DNA of 64,000 nucleotides from positions 21,091,425 through 21,155,424 of the forward strand of contig CM075771.1 in NCBI GenBank assembly GCA_037974665.1, given 5' to 3'. This DNA comes from Ehretia macrophylla. Taxonomy: Eukaryota; Streptophyta; Magnoliopsida; Boraginales; Ehretiaceae. Numbering within the stretch: the stretch's first letter is position 1; every line of letters begins with the position of its first letter. The notes beneath the pieces were generated by a model. It ran no database searches. It saw nothing but the letters and a program-made list of their open reading frames with translations, and was not told the origin of the DNA. Of this stretch, positions 22,819 to 33,713 are shown piece by piece. The position numbers were made by a program, and so were the translations under genes.

Positions 22819-24412
22819 GGAGGCGAGACCTCAGCAGGCAGAAAGGGTTATGTTCGTGCTGGGAGGGAATATGGACCAGTGAGGGGACCGGCCCCGGAGA
22901 TGCAAGAGCTCACCTTCTCTTCAGAAGACTTAGAGGGGGTGATATTGCCTCACGACGACTCCCTGGTGATCAGCGCTGAAATAGCCAACTTCACCGTCAA
23001 AAGGCTGATGGTGGACACCGGGAGCTCGGCAGAAGTCTTATTCCTAAGCGCTTTTGAGCATATGGGGTTTGATAGGAGCTGACTCAGGCCGTTGAGGGGT
23101 ACTTTAGCAGGTTTTATCGGGCAGTCCCACCGAGCTGAAGGAGTCATCAACCTCCCCCTGAAGCTGGAGGATGGGGATAAGTGGGCGTCGATGCAGGCCA
23201 ACTTCATTGTAATGGATTGTAATTCCACTTACAACGGGATCTTAGGTCGGGTGGCACTTAATCAATTCAGGGTCGTCCCCTCAACATATCACCAGGCCCT
23301 GAAGTTCCCGACCCCGGCCGGGGTAGCCACCATTCGCGGAGCCCAGCTCTCAGCGCGGGAATGTTATGAAAACTCACTCCGGCCCAAATATCAAATCGGC
23401 TGGGGACCAGATCTACCCGAAGAAAAGAGAGATGCTAAGAGAGATGCTAAGAGAGGAAGCCCGGCTGAGGACCTTCAGGAGGTGGAGCTCTCTGATGAAA
23501 CTAAGAGAACAAAGATCGGGAGTGAACTATCTGCCAATCTCAAGAAAGGTATAAGCCAATTTCTTTTAAAGAATGAGCATGTATTTGCCTGGTCTGCCTC
23601 TGACATGACAGGAATTGACCCGAATGTGATTGAGCATCACCTGAATGCCGACCTGAATCACTATCCGGTAAAACAAAAGCGCCAGCACTTTCATCATGAT
23701 AAGCAACAAATCATAGCAGAAGAGGTGGACAAGTTGGTGGACGCCGGCCACATAAAGGAAATACAGTACCCAACCTGGCTATCCAATGTGGTGCTGGTGA
23801 CTAAGTCCTCTGGTGGATGGAGACTGTGTATTGATTTCACCGACCTCAACAAAGCTTTCCCCAATGACTGCTTCCCTCTACCACGGATTGACCAAATAGT
23901 GGACGCCACCTCCGGATTCGAACTGCTCTTCTTCATGGATGCCTTCAAATGTTATAATCAAATCAAGAAGGCTCCCGGGGACAAGGAGAAGACCGTCTTC
24001 ACCACCGATAAAAGGACTCTACTACTATGAGGTCATACCCTTTGGCCTTAAGAATGCTGGAGCCACATACACTCGGATGGTGAACAAGGTCTTCAAAAAT
24101 CAGATTGGCCGGAATATGGAAATCTATGTAGATGACATGTTAGTCAAGAGTAGGAGGGCGGAATACTATGTAGCCGACCTAGTTGAAGCCTTCGCTGTAA
24201 TGGAGCACTTTGGGATAAAATTGAACCCGGAAAAGTGCGCATTCGGCGTCAGGGCAAGCAAGTTCCTGGGCTTCATGGTCACAGCCCGCGGAATAGAGGC
24301 CAACCCGGAGAAGGTCCAGGCGATACTAGACTTGGCACCACCAACCTGCGTAAAGGACGTCCAGGTCGGCGGACAAATGTGCTCCTCTATTCAAAATATT
24401 GAAGAATCCTAA
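22819..24412 (+). pseudogene. Tat pol part 1: protease and reverse transcriptase, broken
   Basis: The aspartic protease motif is VDTGSSAEVLF (about 23013). A TGA at 23080-23082 interrupts the frame just after it. The reverse transcriptase follows with FTDLNKAFPNDCFPLPRID and MDAFKCYNQIK. One extra A near 24008 shifts the frame, and the RT continues in another frame with YYEVIPFGLKNAGATYTRM and the catalytic YVDDM (about 24127). Near 24368, compared with the expected family order, a block after VKDVQV is missing before SADKCAPLF-like sequence. With at least one stop, one frameshift and one deletion, no functional polyprotein can be made. Confidence 0.85.
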
Positions 24413-26609
24413 GAACTTTGAATGGACTAAGGAATGCCAGAACGCCTTCTAAGAGTTGAAAAGGTATCTAGCTTCGCCACCCCTGTTATCCCGACCTGAG
24501 ATGGGGGAGGAACTAGTAATATACTTAGCATGCTCGGGCACAGCAGTCGTGGCGGCACTAGTCCGAGAAGAAGGAAAGGAACAGAAGCCGGTCTATTATG
24601 TTAGTAAAACCTTGCAGGGAGCCGAGGCGAGATACTTCACCTTGGAAAAACTCGCCCTCATGCTCATCACGGCGGTTAGAAAGTTGAAGCCATACTTTGA
24701 TACTCATCCAATTAAGGTCATGACTGATGCTCCGCTCAAGTCCATCATGCACAAGCCAGAGGCGTCGGGCAGGCTACTGAAATGGGCAGTTGAGCTGAGT
24801 TAATTCGACATCACCTACCAGCCCAGGACAGCCATCAAAGCCCAAGCCATGGCGGACTTTGTTGTAGAATGCACTGGCAGAGCAGAGCATGACCCGAAGG
24901 ACGTATGGAAGGTCCATGTGGATGGGGCCTCAGGAAAGTCCGGAAGCGGAGCTGGGGTGGTCATCCTTGACCCGAATCGGCATGAGTACCAGTACTCCCT
25001 CAAGTTCACCTTCCCGGCGTCCAACAATGAAGCGGAGTACGAAACGGTGATTGCAGGACTGAAAATTGCAGCTCAACTCGGGGCACAGACAGTCGACCTG
25101 AGCACCGACTCTCGGTTGGTCTCTAGTCAGATATCGGGAGAGTTCGAAGCCAAGGACAGTGCTATGCTAGCCTATTTCAACAGAGTCAAAGATTTGACCT
25201 CAGCACTCAGAAGGTTCACGATACAGCAGATTCCCAGGGAAGAGAATATGAAGGCTGATGCCTTGTCCAGGTTGACCTTGGGCGAAAGCCGACCTGCCCT
25301 GGTCCATGTGGAGAAAGTATCCGAACCTAGTATCCAGGTGGGAGTACAGGCGGTAGCCGAGCTCAATTTAAGTCCAGATTGGACCAAACCAATCATGGAC
25401 TACTTGGAAGGGGGTATGACCCCAGAAGATGAAAAAGCAGCTCGGAAACTCATGAAACAGGCCTCAAGGTTTGTCATAATCGCCGGGCAACTCTATAAAA
25501 GAGCCTACACCTGGCCCCTTTTGAAATGTGTAGGACCCGATGAGGGAAACTATGTACTCCGAGAGATTCATGAAGGGGTATGTGGAAACCACTTGGGGGG
25601 TAAAGCTCTGGCTCGGAAGGCATTAAGGCAAGGCTATTTCTGGCCAACCTTAGAACAAGATGCCAATGAGTATGTAAAAAAGTGCGACACCTGCCAGAGG
25701 TTCGCCAACGTGCAACGGAAGCCTGCTGTGGACCTCACAGTGATGGTAAGCCCTTGGCCATTCTATCAGTAGGGTCTAGACATAATCGACCCCTTGCCGA
25801 CCAGTGTCGGCCAAAAGAAGCACGCCTTCGTGGCTGTAGACTACTTTACTAAATGGCCCGAGGCTGAAGGTGTTGCTAGAATAACAGAAAAGGCAGCTTG
25901 GGATTTCGTATGGAAAAACATCATTTGCCGATTTGGGGTGCCAAAGGTCATCGTCACTGACCACGGCAAACAATTCGACAGTGCATACTTTCGAGGCAAA
26001 TGTGCTGAGATTGGGATCGACCTCAAATTCTCGTCCATTGCTCACCCTCAAAGTAATGGCCAAGTTGAAAGGACTAACCAAATCATTTTGCAGGGCCTGA
26101 AAACCAAGCTGGAGGAAGCAGAGGGCCAATGGGCATCATTTCTTCCCGAGGTGATGTGGGCTCAGCGGACCAACACCAGCTCGGCGACGGGAGAATCGCC
26201 CTTCGAACTGACCTTCGGTACTCAAGCAGTGCTGCCAGTGGAGATCGGGTCTCCGACCAGTAGAACCCTCCACCATGACCCAGAAACCAACGGAGCACGA
26301 ATCCGTGAAGAGCTCGACCTCGCTGAAGAGCTCCGAGCTAAAGCTCAAATCAGAATGCTGGCCAGCAAAGTTGCAATGAAAAGAGCCTTTTCCAAACAGG
26401 TCAAACCTAAGCCTATTAAGGTCGGCGACCTCGTACTCAGAAAGGCTATCTTTTTGCCGCGCTCCGTTAACAAGCTCTCTCCGACTTGGGAGGGACCCTA
26501 CGAAGTCATGAAAGAAGTCCAACCCGGGACCTTCTACCTTCGCGACAAAAATAGAAAACTGTTGAAAAATGCATGGCATTCAGAACATCTGAAGCGGTAT
26601 TTTGTCTAA
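24413..26609 (+). pseudogene. Tat pol part 2: RNase H, second RNase H, integrase, with stops
   Basis: After an in-frame TAA (about 24451), the first RNase H runs through YLACSGTAVVAALV and YFTLEKLALML. A TAA at 24801-24803 follows. Next comes a second RNase H of the type acquired by Tat elements: VHVDGASGKSGSGAG, NNEAEYE and STDSRL carry the expected Asp/Glu residues. The integrase has an HHCC finger (H...NHLGG..., CDTCQ), a TAG at 25770-25772, and the core with DIIDPL, VTDHGKQF and NGQVERTNQ. It ends with a GPY/F-like module (SPTWEGPYEV). The domain order is intact; the coding frame is not. Confidence 0.88.
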
Positions 26610-26612
26610 AAA

Positions 26613-26692
26613 CGGCCCTGAGCCGAAATATTTTGTAAACGGCCCCGAGCCGAAGTATTTTATAAAGGCCCCGAGCCGAAACATTACTTGTA
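26613..26692 (+). repeat. Three tandem 27-bp repeats after pol
   Basis: The unit CGGCCCCGAGCCGAA plus TATTTTGTAAA occurs about three times head to tail, the last one imperfect, directly after the integrase stop. GC-rich and AT-rich halves alternate. Confidence 0.75.
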
Positions 26693-27443
26693 CAAATTCA
26701 ATGCAATGCAATTTTGTAAACTAGTATGAATGCCCGACCTGTGAACAGACACCGGCGCAATGCCCGACTTGGGCCCAAGTGCTACAACAAAAAAATTACT
26801 CCAACTTGGATTAACGCAGTGGCCACGCGTAATCACGAAGTAAACCAGCTCGGACTAATTTCCAGCTCGGGTATAATCAATAACTTGGTTAAATTTGCCA
26901 GTTCGGATTATGTTCCAACTCGGAGTATCCCGGCTTCAGGTCGATATATTTATCAACATTAGTTTGACCAATTTTGTAACGGACTGACGAGTTCGATTTG
27001 GTAACGATTATAAAGTTGCCCCGATTATTCCAGCTCGGATTAGGATGGTAAAATGTTTAACCACATCCAGCTCGGTTTATTAAACTTAAGTTTGAATGGT
27101 CCCTTAAATTGGTTCGACCCCACTTACTTGAGTAAAAATTTGCGACAAGAAAAGTACGTGTACGAACTCAATTAAAACACAAATGAAGGTAAAGCAAGCA
27201 TTTCATTAAAGTTGAAAGATAATTACAAAAGCCCAGCTCGGGCGAGATTACAATAACCCTACTCGGGAAACACTGCAAAATCTATTTTTGCGCAGCGGCG
27301 GAGGTGGTGGCCTCAGCTTCATCCCCAACCTGGTCCAGGCCCTTCTGGACAAACTCAGTAACCTCATTGGCCTGGGATATCAGGTCGGACGGAAGCTCGG
27401 GGATCTCCCAGAATTCTGGCGGCAGAACCTCCAAAATCTCGAT
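26693..27443. other. Tat spacer with repeated CCAGCTCGG motif
   Basis: Non-coding gap between pol and the antisense gene. The octamer CAGCTCGG or one-base variants occurs repeatedly (near 26844, 26864, 26901, 26916, 27030, 27070 and 27234), mostly in the same orientation. The last part, 27280-27443, is the 3' side of the antisense gene. Confidence 0.6.
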
Positions 27444-29583
27444 CTAGTCGTTCTTGGAGGCTGGGAAGAAGGTCTTCGCTCTCTCCCGAGCTGCGACTTG
27501 ACCTCGGAAGTAGAATTCCATTTCCGCGTACTTCACCATGGCCCCGCCTTCCGTGGCCAACCAATCCACCGCCGCGTCGCTGGACTTGAAGGCCTCCACT
27601 GCCTTCTCCCCCTGAATGCTGACCCGCTCCACCAGATCCTTTAACTTAGCCTCTGCCTCCTGTTTCTCTCGCTTAAAGCGGTCGACGTCCTTGGCCGCGG
27701 CTTCGCGTCGGTCCTTCTCCAGATCCAGCTCCTTCTCCAGGCGGTCGACCTTCGCCGTATCAGCCTTCTGCCTCTGAGCGGCCTCCTCCCTCACGGTTTC
27801 AAGCTCGGCTTGGGCATCCATATATCGTTGCTCGAGCTTGACGCAGTTAGTTTGGGCCTTGATGAGGAAGCTGGGGGCAGAGAGGATGTGGGACTCAGCC
27901 TGTTCAGCAGAAAATAAAGCAATCGGCTGAGCTAAAAATACAACCTTAACAGAAGATGGTTAAGGACTTACAGTGACTATGGCCGTCCTCAAGTCAAGCG
28001 AGAGTTTCTCAGCGGGGACCGTCGCCAGCTTGGGGTCGCGATCCACCTTGGACGCCTCCATGAAGTTTTTGTCGGGAGGGCTCACCTCCGTGGCCTTGCC
28101 CTTCCCAGAGTGTTCGGGCCAAGGCCGCTTTCTGCTCTCGGGTCGGGAGGAAGAACGCTCCGGGATCGCTAGGCCCGAGCCCGATTTCTTTGGCAAAGGG
28201 GACCCCGAAGCCCCTTTTGAAGAGACCTCGGGATCGACCTCTCGTCCTTGGCCGCTGGGGCGCTGCCTTTGTCCTTGGGCAGTACCGCCCAGTCCTGGCT
28301 GAGCCTATGCGTCACCACTGGCCTTACTCTTCCTCCGCACCTGGGCATATGCAAGCTTCCTCATGTCCGCCATATCTGCAAAAAGCAGAGCAAAGAGGTA
28401 AAAATGAGTCGAAGACCCACCTAAAAAGGCTAATAAACAGGACGGGGAGGTCGGACGCCAATCCTGCAAACTGACCCTCTTCTGAGCTAGACCCATCATC
28501 TCCTTCTGGGTCGGGAATCAGGTGGGGATGATCCCTCGAGAGGTCGGGCTCCCGACCAAACAACTTGGAATCCCAGATTCGCTCCCATTTCAGCACGCTG
28601 TCAATGTCTATCAGCGTCCCGGGTGCGGGCTTGAGCACTGCAACTTCTTTAAGCTCCTCCTTCGAGAGTTTAGGGTCGTCGTTGGCGGTCTTCCTCAGGC
28701 TCGGGAGCCAGTCCAGCCTGCATCCAGGGTTCACGGACGACTCCACCCAATAATAGTCATTATGCCAGCCCTTGTTAGAGGAGTGCCACTTGGTGAATAT
28801 GGAGTGGCCAACCCGAGCTGCGAAGTGGAACCACCCTGGCTGCTTCGGGTTGGGTTTACACACGAAGAAATGCCTGAACCGGCGCAAGGTCGGCTCCACT
28901 TCTTTCTCCAGGCAGAACACGTAGAAGGCCACCATCACGGCCCAACCATTCGGTGACATCTGACCCAGGCTGAGCTCGAAATAGTTCAGAATTCCGATAA
29001 TTAGGCCAGGGAGGGGGAGTTGGATGACGTCGAAGGCCAGATCATATATGGTGAAGTGGTTGGCTGGGGGATAACACGCCGATTCTTGCTGACCTGGAAC
29101 CTTCAGCTTGTGATGCCGGTCAACCGACCAGTTCTTCAGCCTTGCGTTCGCCATCTGCACTGTAGAATGGCACTCACGCTTGCAACAGGCAAACAGCTGC
29201 TCGATCCTCTTCCCTCGAATTGAAGAAGCGCTGGCTGAAGCCGAGCTCCGAGGTCGAACAGCACTGACTGGGACAACCTCGATCGGCTCAGTGGCAGAGA
29301 CCCCAGCCAAGAACTCTTGTGGTATCTCGATACCCTCAAGTCGGTTCAGCGGCTCCCCATCCTCCCCGTCATCGAATTCTCCCAGGTCGGCCAAAGGATC
29401 CTCCTCTGCTTCCTCTCGCACCAATCTGACCCCAATAACTTGGCAGTCGTCGTCGCTCTCCCCGCGATTAGATTTCCAAGTCGGCCCTGAGGACGAGCTG
29501 GTGCTCTCTCCGCCACGGATCCTGTTCGAGGTAGAGGCCGAGCTCGGCGGACTTTCATCTCCACCATAGGACCTTACTTCCAT
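27444..29583 (-). pseudogene. Antisense gene of the Tat element, three exons, one in-frame stop
   Basis: Proposed exons on the minus strand: 29583-28476, 28375-27972, 27899-27444. Both introns (28376-28475 and 27900-27971) are GT-AG, the phases match, and the total is 1968 bases, exactly 656 codons including the final TGA/TAA-type stop. The protein starts MEVRSYGGDESPPSS with a Ser/acidic-rich N-terminus. Its middle domain (NHFTIYDLAFDVIQLPLPG, SPNGWAVMVAFYVFCLE, FFVCKPNPKQPGWFHFAAR) resembles the plant 'putative gypsy type transposon' domain (PF04195). A basic linker and a C-terminal coiled coil (DRLEKELDLEKDRREAAAKD) follow. One TAG (28305-28307) breaks exon 2. Antisense frames of this kind are known from Tat elements; their function is unknown. 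It converges with pol. Confidence 0.75.
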
Positions 29584-30020
29584 ACCCTGAGAATCTTCCG
29601 ATTCCGACCTCCCTATCCTGTCTACAGCAAATATAAATGTACAGGAATGACTAAAGGGAGTCGGAACGTACCTAATGCTCAACTGCGGAGTACGGCCGAC
29701 TAAGCTGGGTCCGAGCTGAATTATCCCGAGAAGATTCTTTCCGAGCTAGTTGCGTCCGACCACTCTGGTGTCCGACCTGAATTCTTTGAGAAATTGAAAG
29801 CGAGTATGAAGTGAATCTCAGAGAATATGGCCCTATTTATAGGCGCCCCTGAAAGTCGCCTCGGAAGCCCAAACGTCGCGTCTCGTCAGAACCGCCAGGT
29901 GACGTGGCAGCCATCCGTTGGGCATGCACCGCTAACGTGGCCATCCCTACTCTATCGGGGTCGGGCACCTACAGCTCGGGATGAACTTCTATCTCTAGAT
30001 CTCACCCTCTCGATCTCGAC

Positions 30021-30044
30021 TTGGGGAGGGGGGGAGGGGGGAAT
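30021..30044 (+). other. Polypurine tract of Tat copy A
   Basis: An almost pure G/A run immediately before the 3' LTR, the expected primer for plus-strand synthesis. Confidence 0.8.
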
Positions 30045-30518
30045 TGACGAGGGGTTCCTGAGCTGATCCAACTGAGCCGACTATTCCGAGCTGAGACGGG
30101 CTAATCCGCGCTCCGTTAACAGCGCGTTCAGCTCGATGTCCAACCTAGATGACTGACCCGACCCCGTTAACCCCGACCTCAGTTCCAGCTGTTCCGATGG
30201 GACATAAAACACTGATGGGACATAAAGTTGCATCGCATTAAATGATGTCATACCCGAACTTAGTATAAATAGAGCTCCACCCTCTTCATTTAAGAGAGCT
30301 CTCTCGCTATTAAATGTTCTCAGCTACTTTGCCAGCTCGGACATACTAATCATTCGCACGCTTGAGGGGAAAATCCGGGTCGTCACCCCGCCTTTTCCTT
30401 CCTTTCCTTGTGCAGATCCGATAGCCGACCAGGAAAGTACAGCTCGGAAGCCGACCTGAGAAGTCCAGTTCGGCAAAAGCAACTCTTAAATTCAACTGTG
30501 AGATTCTCAACCTCGACA
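30045..30518 (+). repeat. 3' LTR of Tat copy A
   Basis: TGACGAGGGG to CCTCGACA, followed by the ATAGG target duplication. Two copies of the GATGGGACATAAA repeat, TATAAATA at 30264-30271. Confidence 0.92.
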
Positions 30519-30523
30519 ATAGG

Positions 30524-31185
30524 CCTATGCATACAACACATAATTTGCTTTTAATACAAACAATATGTAATTTTATTCACTCACGTTCCTGGGTGGTACA
30601 ATTAAACATAAGAAAATGGGACCAAATTACAATCCACACCCCAAATGATGTGGCATAGAAAAAAGAAAGCTATAATGTGCAGAAAAGAAAGCCACGAATG
30701 AACGACTAGAGGGGAAGAAACCTTCGCATTAACCGATAAATAGTGGTCCAAAATTCAACTTTAGGTTGATAAGGCATCTATTGGAATTGGCTTCAAAACC
30801 ACCCCTTTGTTTAGTTTGTGAAAAAGAAAGTCTCTACTAATCAATGTTCTACGTACATAATTATCTCTTTATTTGGTTTGTTGTATCGTTGTTTGGAAGG
30901 GCGACCACATCATTGATGTCCAGCTTGTGGTTAGATGTTGGAAACGCCCATGCTTTCTCCGTGGCCGAATAGTATGGGAGGAGATGAGAAGCAAAAAGGT
31001 GTTCGCTGCCGAAGAGGTAGGAACGAAAGCATGTGTCGTCGTCCCTGGTGTTAATTGTAAAATATGAAGATAGATCGCTGGATTTTGAACGTGATGGTCA
31101 AAGGTTAGCATCAGGCCTATTCAGAATTTTTTCTTAGTTGGGGGAACACATAATTTTTAAATTATATGTTTTTCAATGAGAGTTG
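30524..31185. other. Sequence downstream of the Tat insertion
   Basis: The part up to about 30798 is absent from copy B and belongs to the inserted block. From about 30802 (CCCCTTTGTTTAG(T/C)TTGTG) the sequence matches 44553 onward for a short distance. The frames at 30869-31111 (minus) and 30873-31067 (plus) overlap each other and match no family I know. Confidence 0.4.
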
Positions 31186-31194
31186 ATTAATTTT

Positions 31195-31650
31195 GGAAAA
31201 ATTTCACATTTAGTCCCTATTGTTTATAAAATATCTCAATTTAGTCTTTATTGTTTTACCAAAAATTTTAATTTCGTCTCTATTATTTAAAATGTCTCAA
31301 TTCAGTCCCTATTATTTTTCAAAAAGTTTCAATTTAATCCCTATTATTTTTTAAAAGTTTCAATTTCGTCCCTATTTTTTTTTTAAGTTCCAAATTCGTC
31401 CATATTATTCAATGACTAAATTAAAATTTTTAAAGAAACAATAGGGATGAATTTGAAACTTTTTTAAAACAATAGAGACAAAATTAAAATTTTTTGAAAA
31501 ATAATAAGGACGAAATTAAAAAATTTTAAACAATAAGGACGAAATTGAAATTTTTAGAAAAGTAATAGAGATTAAATTAAGACATTTTAAACAATAAAAA
31601 CTAAAGTGAAATTTTCTGTAAACAATAGGAGCTAAATGTGAGATTTTTTC
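31195..31650. mobile_element. Foldback MITE (Mutator-like), 456 bp
   Basis: Nearly the whole element is one imperfect palindrome centred near 31420. Ends GGAAAAATTTCACATTTAG and CTAAATGTGAGATTTTTTC are flanked by an identical 9-bp repeat ATTAATTTT (31186-31194 and 31651-31659). Each arm is built from four or five diverged copies of a roughly 35-base unit containing GTCCCTATTATT and AAAGTTTCAATTT. Confidence 0.88.
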
Positions 31651-31659
31651 ATTAATTTT

Positions 31660-32069
31660 TAACTAAATATACATAGATATTTAATTTTTTTTTTTTTTAA
31701 AATACATATACATCCGCCACTGGTTAGCATGATAAACCAGGTAAAATCCTTGTGTTTCAATAGGCTTAACGTCGAACATGCATGTTAAAACAGGGGGAAA
31801 TAGAGCATCGAACTGGTTACCAAACACAGGATAGGAGAACGAATCAACTTCCTAACAGTTGAATGAGTTTCATCCCTCGAGGAATATAAATGCTTAAATT
31901 AATTATATGCTGCAACAATTTTTGGGAAGAGAATGCAAGACACTTAGTACCGGATTCAAATTTATTAGGAGCTAGAAAAATAAAAGAAAAGACCAAAAAG
32001 CTAAGAACTGAATCAAAAAAGATAAATGAAAATATCACCAAACCGATCGAAGACAAATCTAAAACTACT
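31660..32069. other. Downstream region of the FBA gene, copy B
   Basis: AT-rich; presumed 3' flank of the minus-strand gene. Open frames on both strands near 31844-32084 have no family signature. Confidence 0.4.
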
Positions 32070-33141
32070 CTAGTTTTGCCCTAGAAAGTAATTATAGATT
32101 GTCAATGAGCACAAAGGGGCTGCGCCTGCGCGAGGCCACTCATAAAGGAAATCTCTGTACAGCAAATTTCGACTGCGGGGACAACTGAGTTTCTTCACTT
32201 TTCCACTTTCAAGATCGTACCAAAACGGCTGGGTAGAGAAAAGCAACAAAACCTGTAGAGAATTACATGGATGCAAATACTTGGCACTAATAAGCCCAGT
32301 TGAACCAGGTGATCTACCAGTCTCAGGATTCTGTTGAATTATCGTTGTCAATCTGACTCGGTGCTTCACGCTCCACTGCGCTCTATGGTAATCATCTAGA
32401 ACCCAAACCTCAAAATAGCATTTGTCAACTCGTGCATAATAGATTTTCCCCTGAGACTGGCTTAAACATTCAGATTTGCATACTAAATTTTGAGTATCTC
32501 CAGGCAACTCAATTACTTCTACAGACTCCTTGGTAGGATCGTAAGCCACAAATTTGCCAAAAGAACCCATCCAGTATATCACCTCCTCCCCCACAAAAGC
32601 AGGCAAGTTGCCGACAACCAAACCAAACGGGGTGGTGGAGACGATACAAGATTCCTTCCATTCACCTGTCTCAGATGAGAATGTTTCTATCTCCAGTGTC
32701 CTAGTTTGTTCCATGGGATTTGACACCCCAGCTCGGATGACTTCGTAAGAAAGCCTGTTTAAAGATATGCCATCTCCTTTACAGATAAATGCCATGGCTA
32801 CATATTGGTACTCCTTGTGGGGTTCAGGAAGGATTTTGATTTCTCTTGTGACAGGGTTGCATATGATATAATGCATGTTTTCATACAAATCAGTGTTACA
32901 CAGAAGGAAGCCATTAGAACAACCCACGATATGAACAATTCGATTAAGAAAACTTAGAGATGCATCCAGGGCACCCCACTTTCCTTCCTTAAGCTCCTTC
33001 CCTTCATCGGATGCTGAGATAAATTCAACAGGTGGCAAAGTACTTAAAGTGTATCCGTAATCCGATGGATGTTTATACATCCTAAAATGTGGCTGGAAAA
33101 AGAAACCCAAAAGAAAAGGACTTTGGCTTTGCAATGTGGAA
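32070..33141 (-). CDS. F-box-associated (FBA) domain protein, exon without visible F-box
   Basis: A 1072-base minus-strand exon with a conserved acceptor (TTACAG|TTCCACATTGC at 33142/33141), open to TAG at 32070-32072, 356 codons. The first ATG in frame is at 33080 (MYKHPSDYGY). It contains the FBA pattern VGCSNGFLLCN, NPVTREIKILPEP, VVGNLPAFVGEEVIYWMG and YDPTKESVEVIELPG, the substrate-recruiting half of plant SCF F-box proteins. Upstream, where an F-box exon should be, neither 33142-33706 nor 43020-44560 encodes one, and a 9.3-kb CACTA element sits at 33707. The gene may therefore be disabled, start at 33080 as an F-box-less protein, or have a distant first exon. A paralogue (15337-15583) is broken. 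Confidence 0.65.
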
Positions 33142-33706
33142 CTGTAATTCAAAAGAAACAACCCAAAAAAAAAAAAAAAAAAAACGTATTAGGAGAATAG
33201 CTAGAATAGATAACATGCAAAAGTTACACTCCAGATGGAAAAATATACATTCCATTTAAGGAAAGCGATTTTGCAAAGTATTGCCTATAATATACCTTCG
33301 AGCTAAAAGAAGCTACTATGCAATTGAATAGAAATTATTCTATTTGGCTAAGGGATGTCAAGCTGTGAATGAGGGGCAGACCCCCACACTATTAGAAGGG
33401 GTCAGGAATATATAGTTTCCCGCAGTTGAAATATAAGACATGTATATTTGTCAATAAATTTGCTCATAGGGAAAGAAAAAAGAAAAGGAACTAATGCATT
33501 ATTTTTTATGTTCCTTAATCAGAAACATAAACAGGAAGAAATAAATAGGAAATAACTTTTTGCACCCAGATTGTGCCCTTTTCGCTGTATTCATTTTCAT
33601 GTAGAGATATTGTTTTACGTCGCAAAAGATATATATTACCTTGTCATCCAAACAAAAAAGAGAAGAAAAGAAAAGACAAAGGAAGATCAATCAGAGAGAA
33701 AGAAAA
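33142..33706. repeat. Flank of FBA unit, copy B (left of CACTA insertion)
   Basis: Parts align with 15584-15720 and 16250-16290 of copy A (for example CACTCCAGATGGA and AAAGACAA(A/G)GGAAGAT). A poly-A run of about 22 lies at 33163-33184. No F-box-coding sequence found. Confidence 0.7.
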
Positions 33707-33713
33707 CACAAAA

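Larger units (their letters stand above)
20792..30518 (+). mobile_element. Complete Tat-type Ty3/gypsy retrotransposon (copy A), 9.7 kb
   Basis: Two LTRs (20792-21283 and 30045-30518) with TG...CA ends and a 5-bp target duplication ATAGG on both sides (20787-20791 and 30519-30523). The order is LTR, TGGCGCC primer site, gag, protease, RT, RNase H, a second RNase H, integrase, spacer, antisense gene, polypurine tract, LTR. A dual RNase H and an antisense frame after pol are hallmarks of the Tat lineage. Pol is broken by stops and a frameshift, so this copy is non-autonomous. LTRs differ at roughly 20 positions by eye, so it is not a recent insertion. Base composition is clearly more GC-rich than the surrounding DNA. 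Confidence 0.93.

Noticed and set aside
28522..28956. Plus-strand frame of 144 codons in the Tat element
   Set aside because: It lies opposite exon 1 of the antisense gene, has no domain signature, and is a shadow of the minus-strand frame.
30869..31111. Overlapping frames on both strands after the Tat insertion
   Set aside because: Neither shows a recognised motif; no splice or promoter support.
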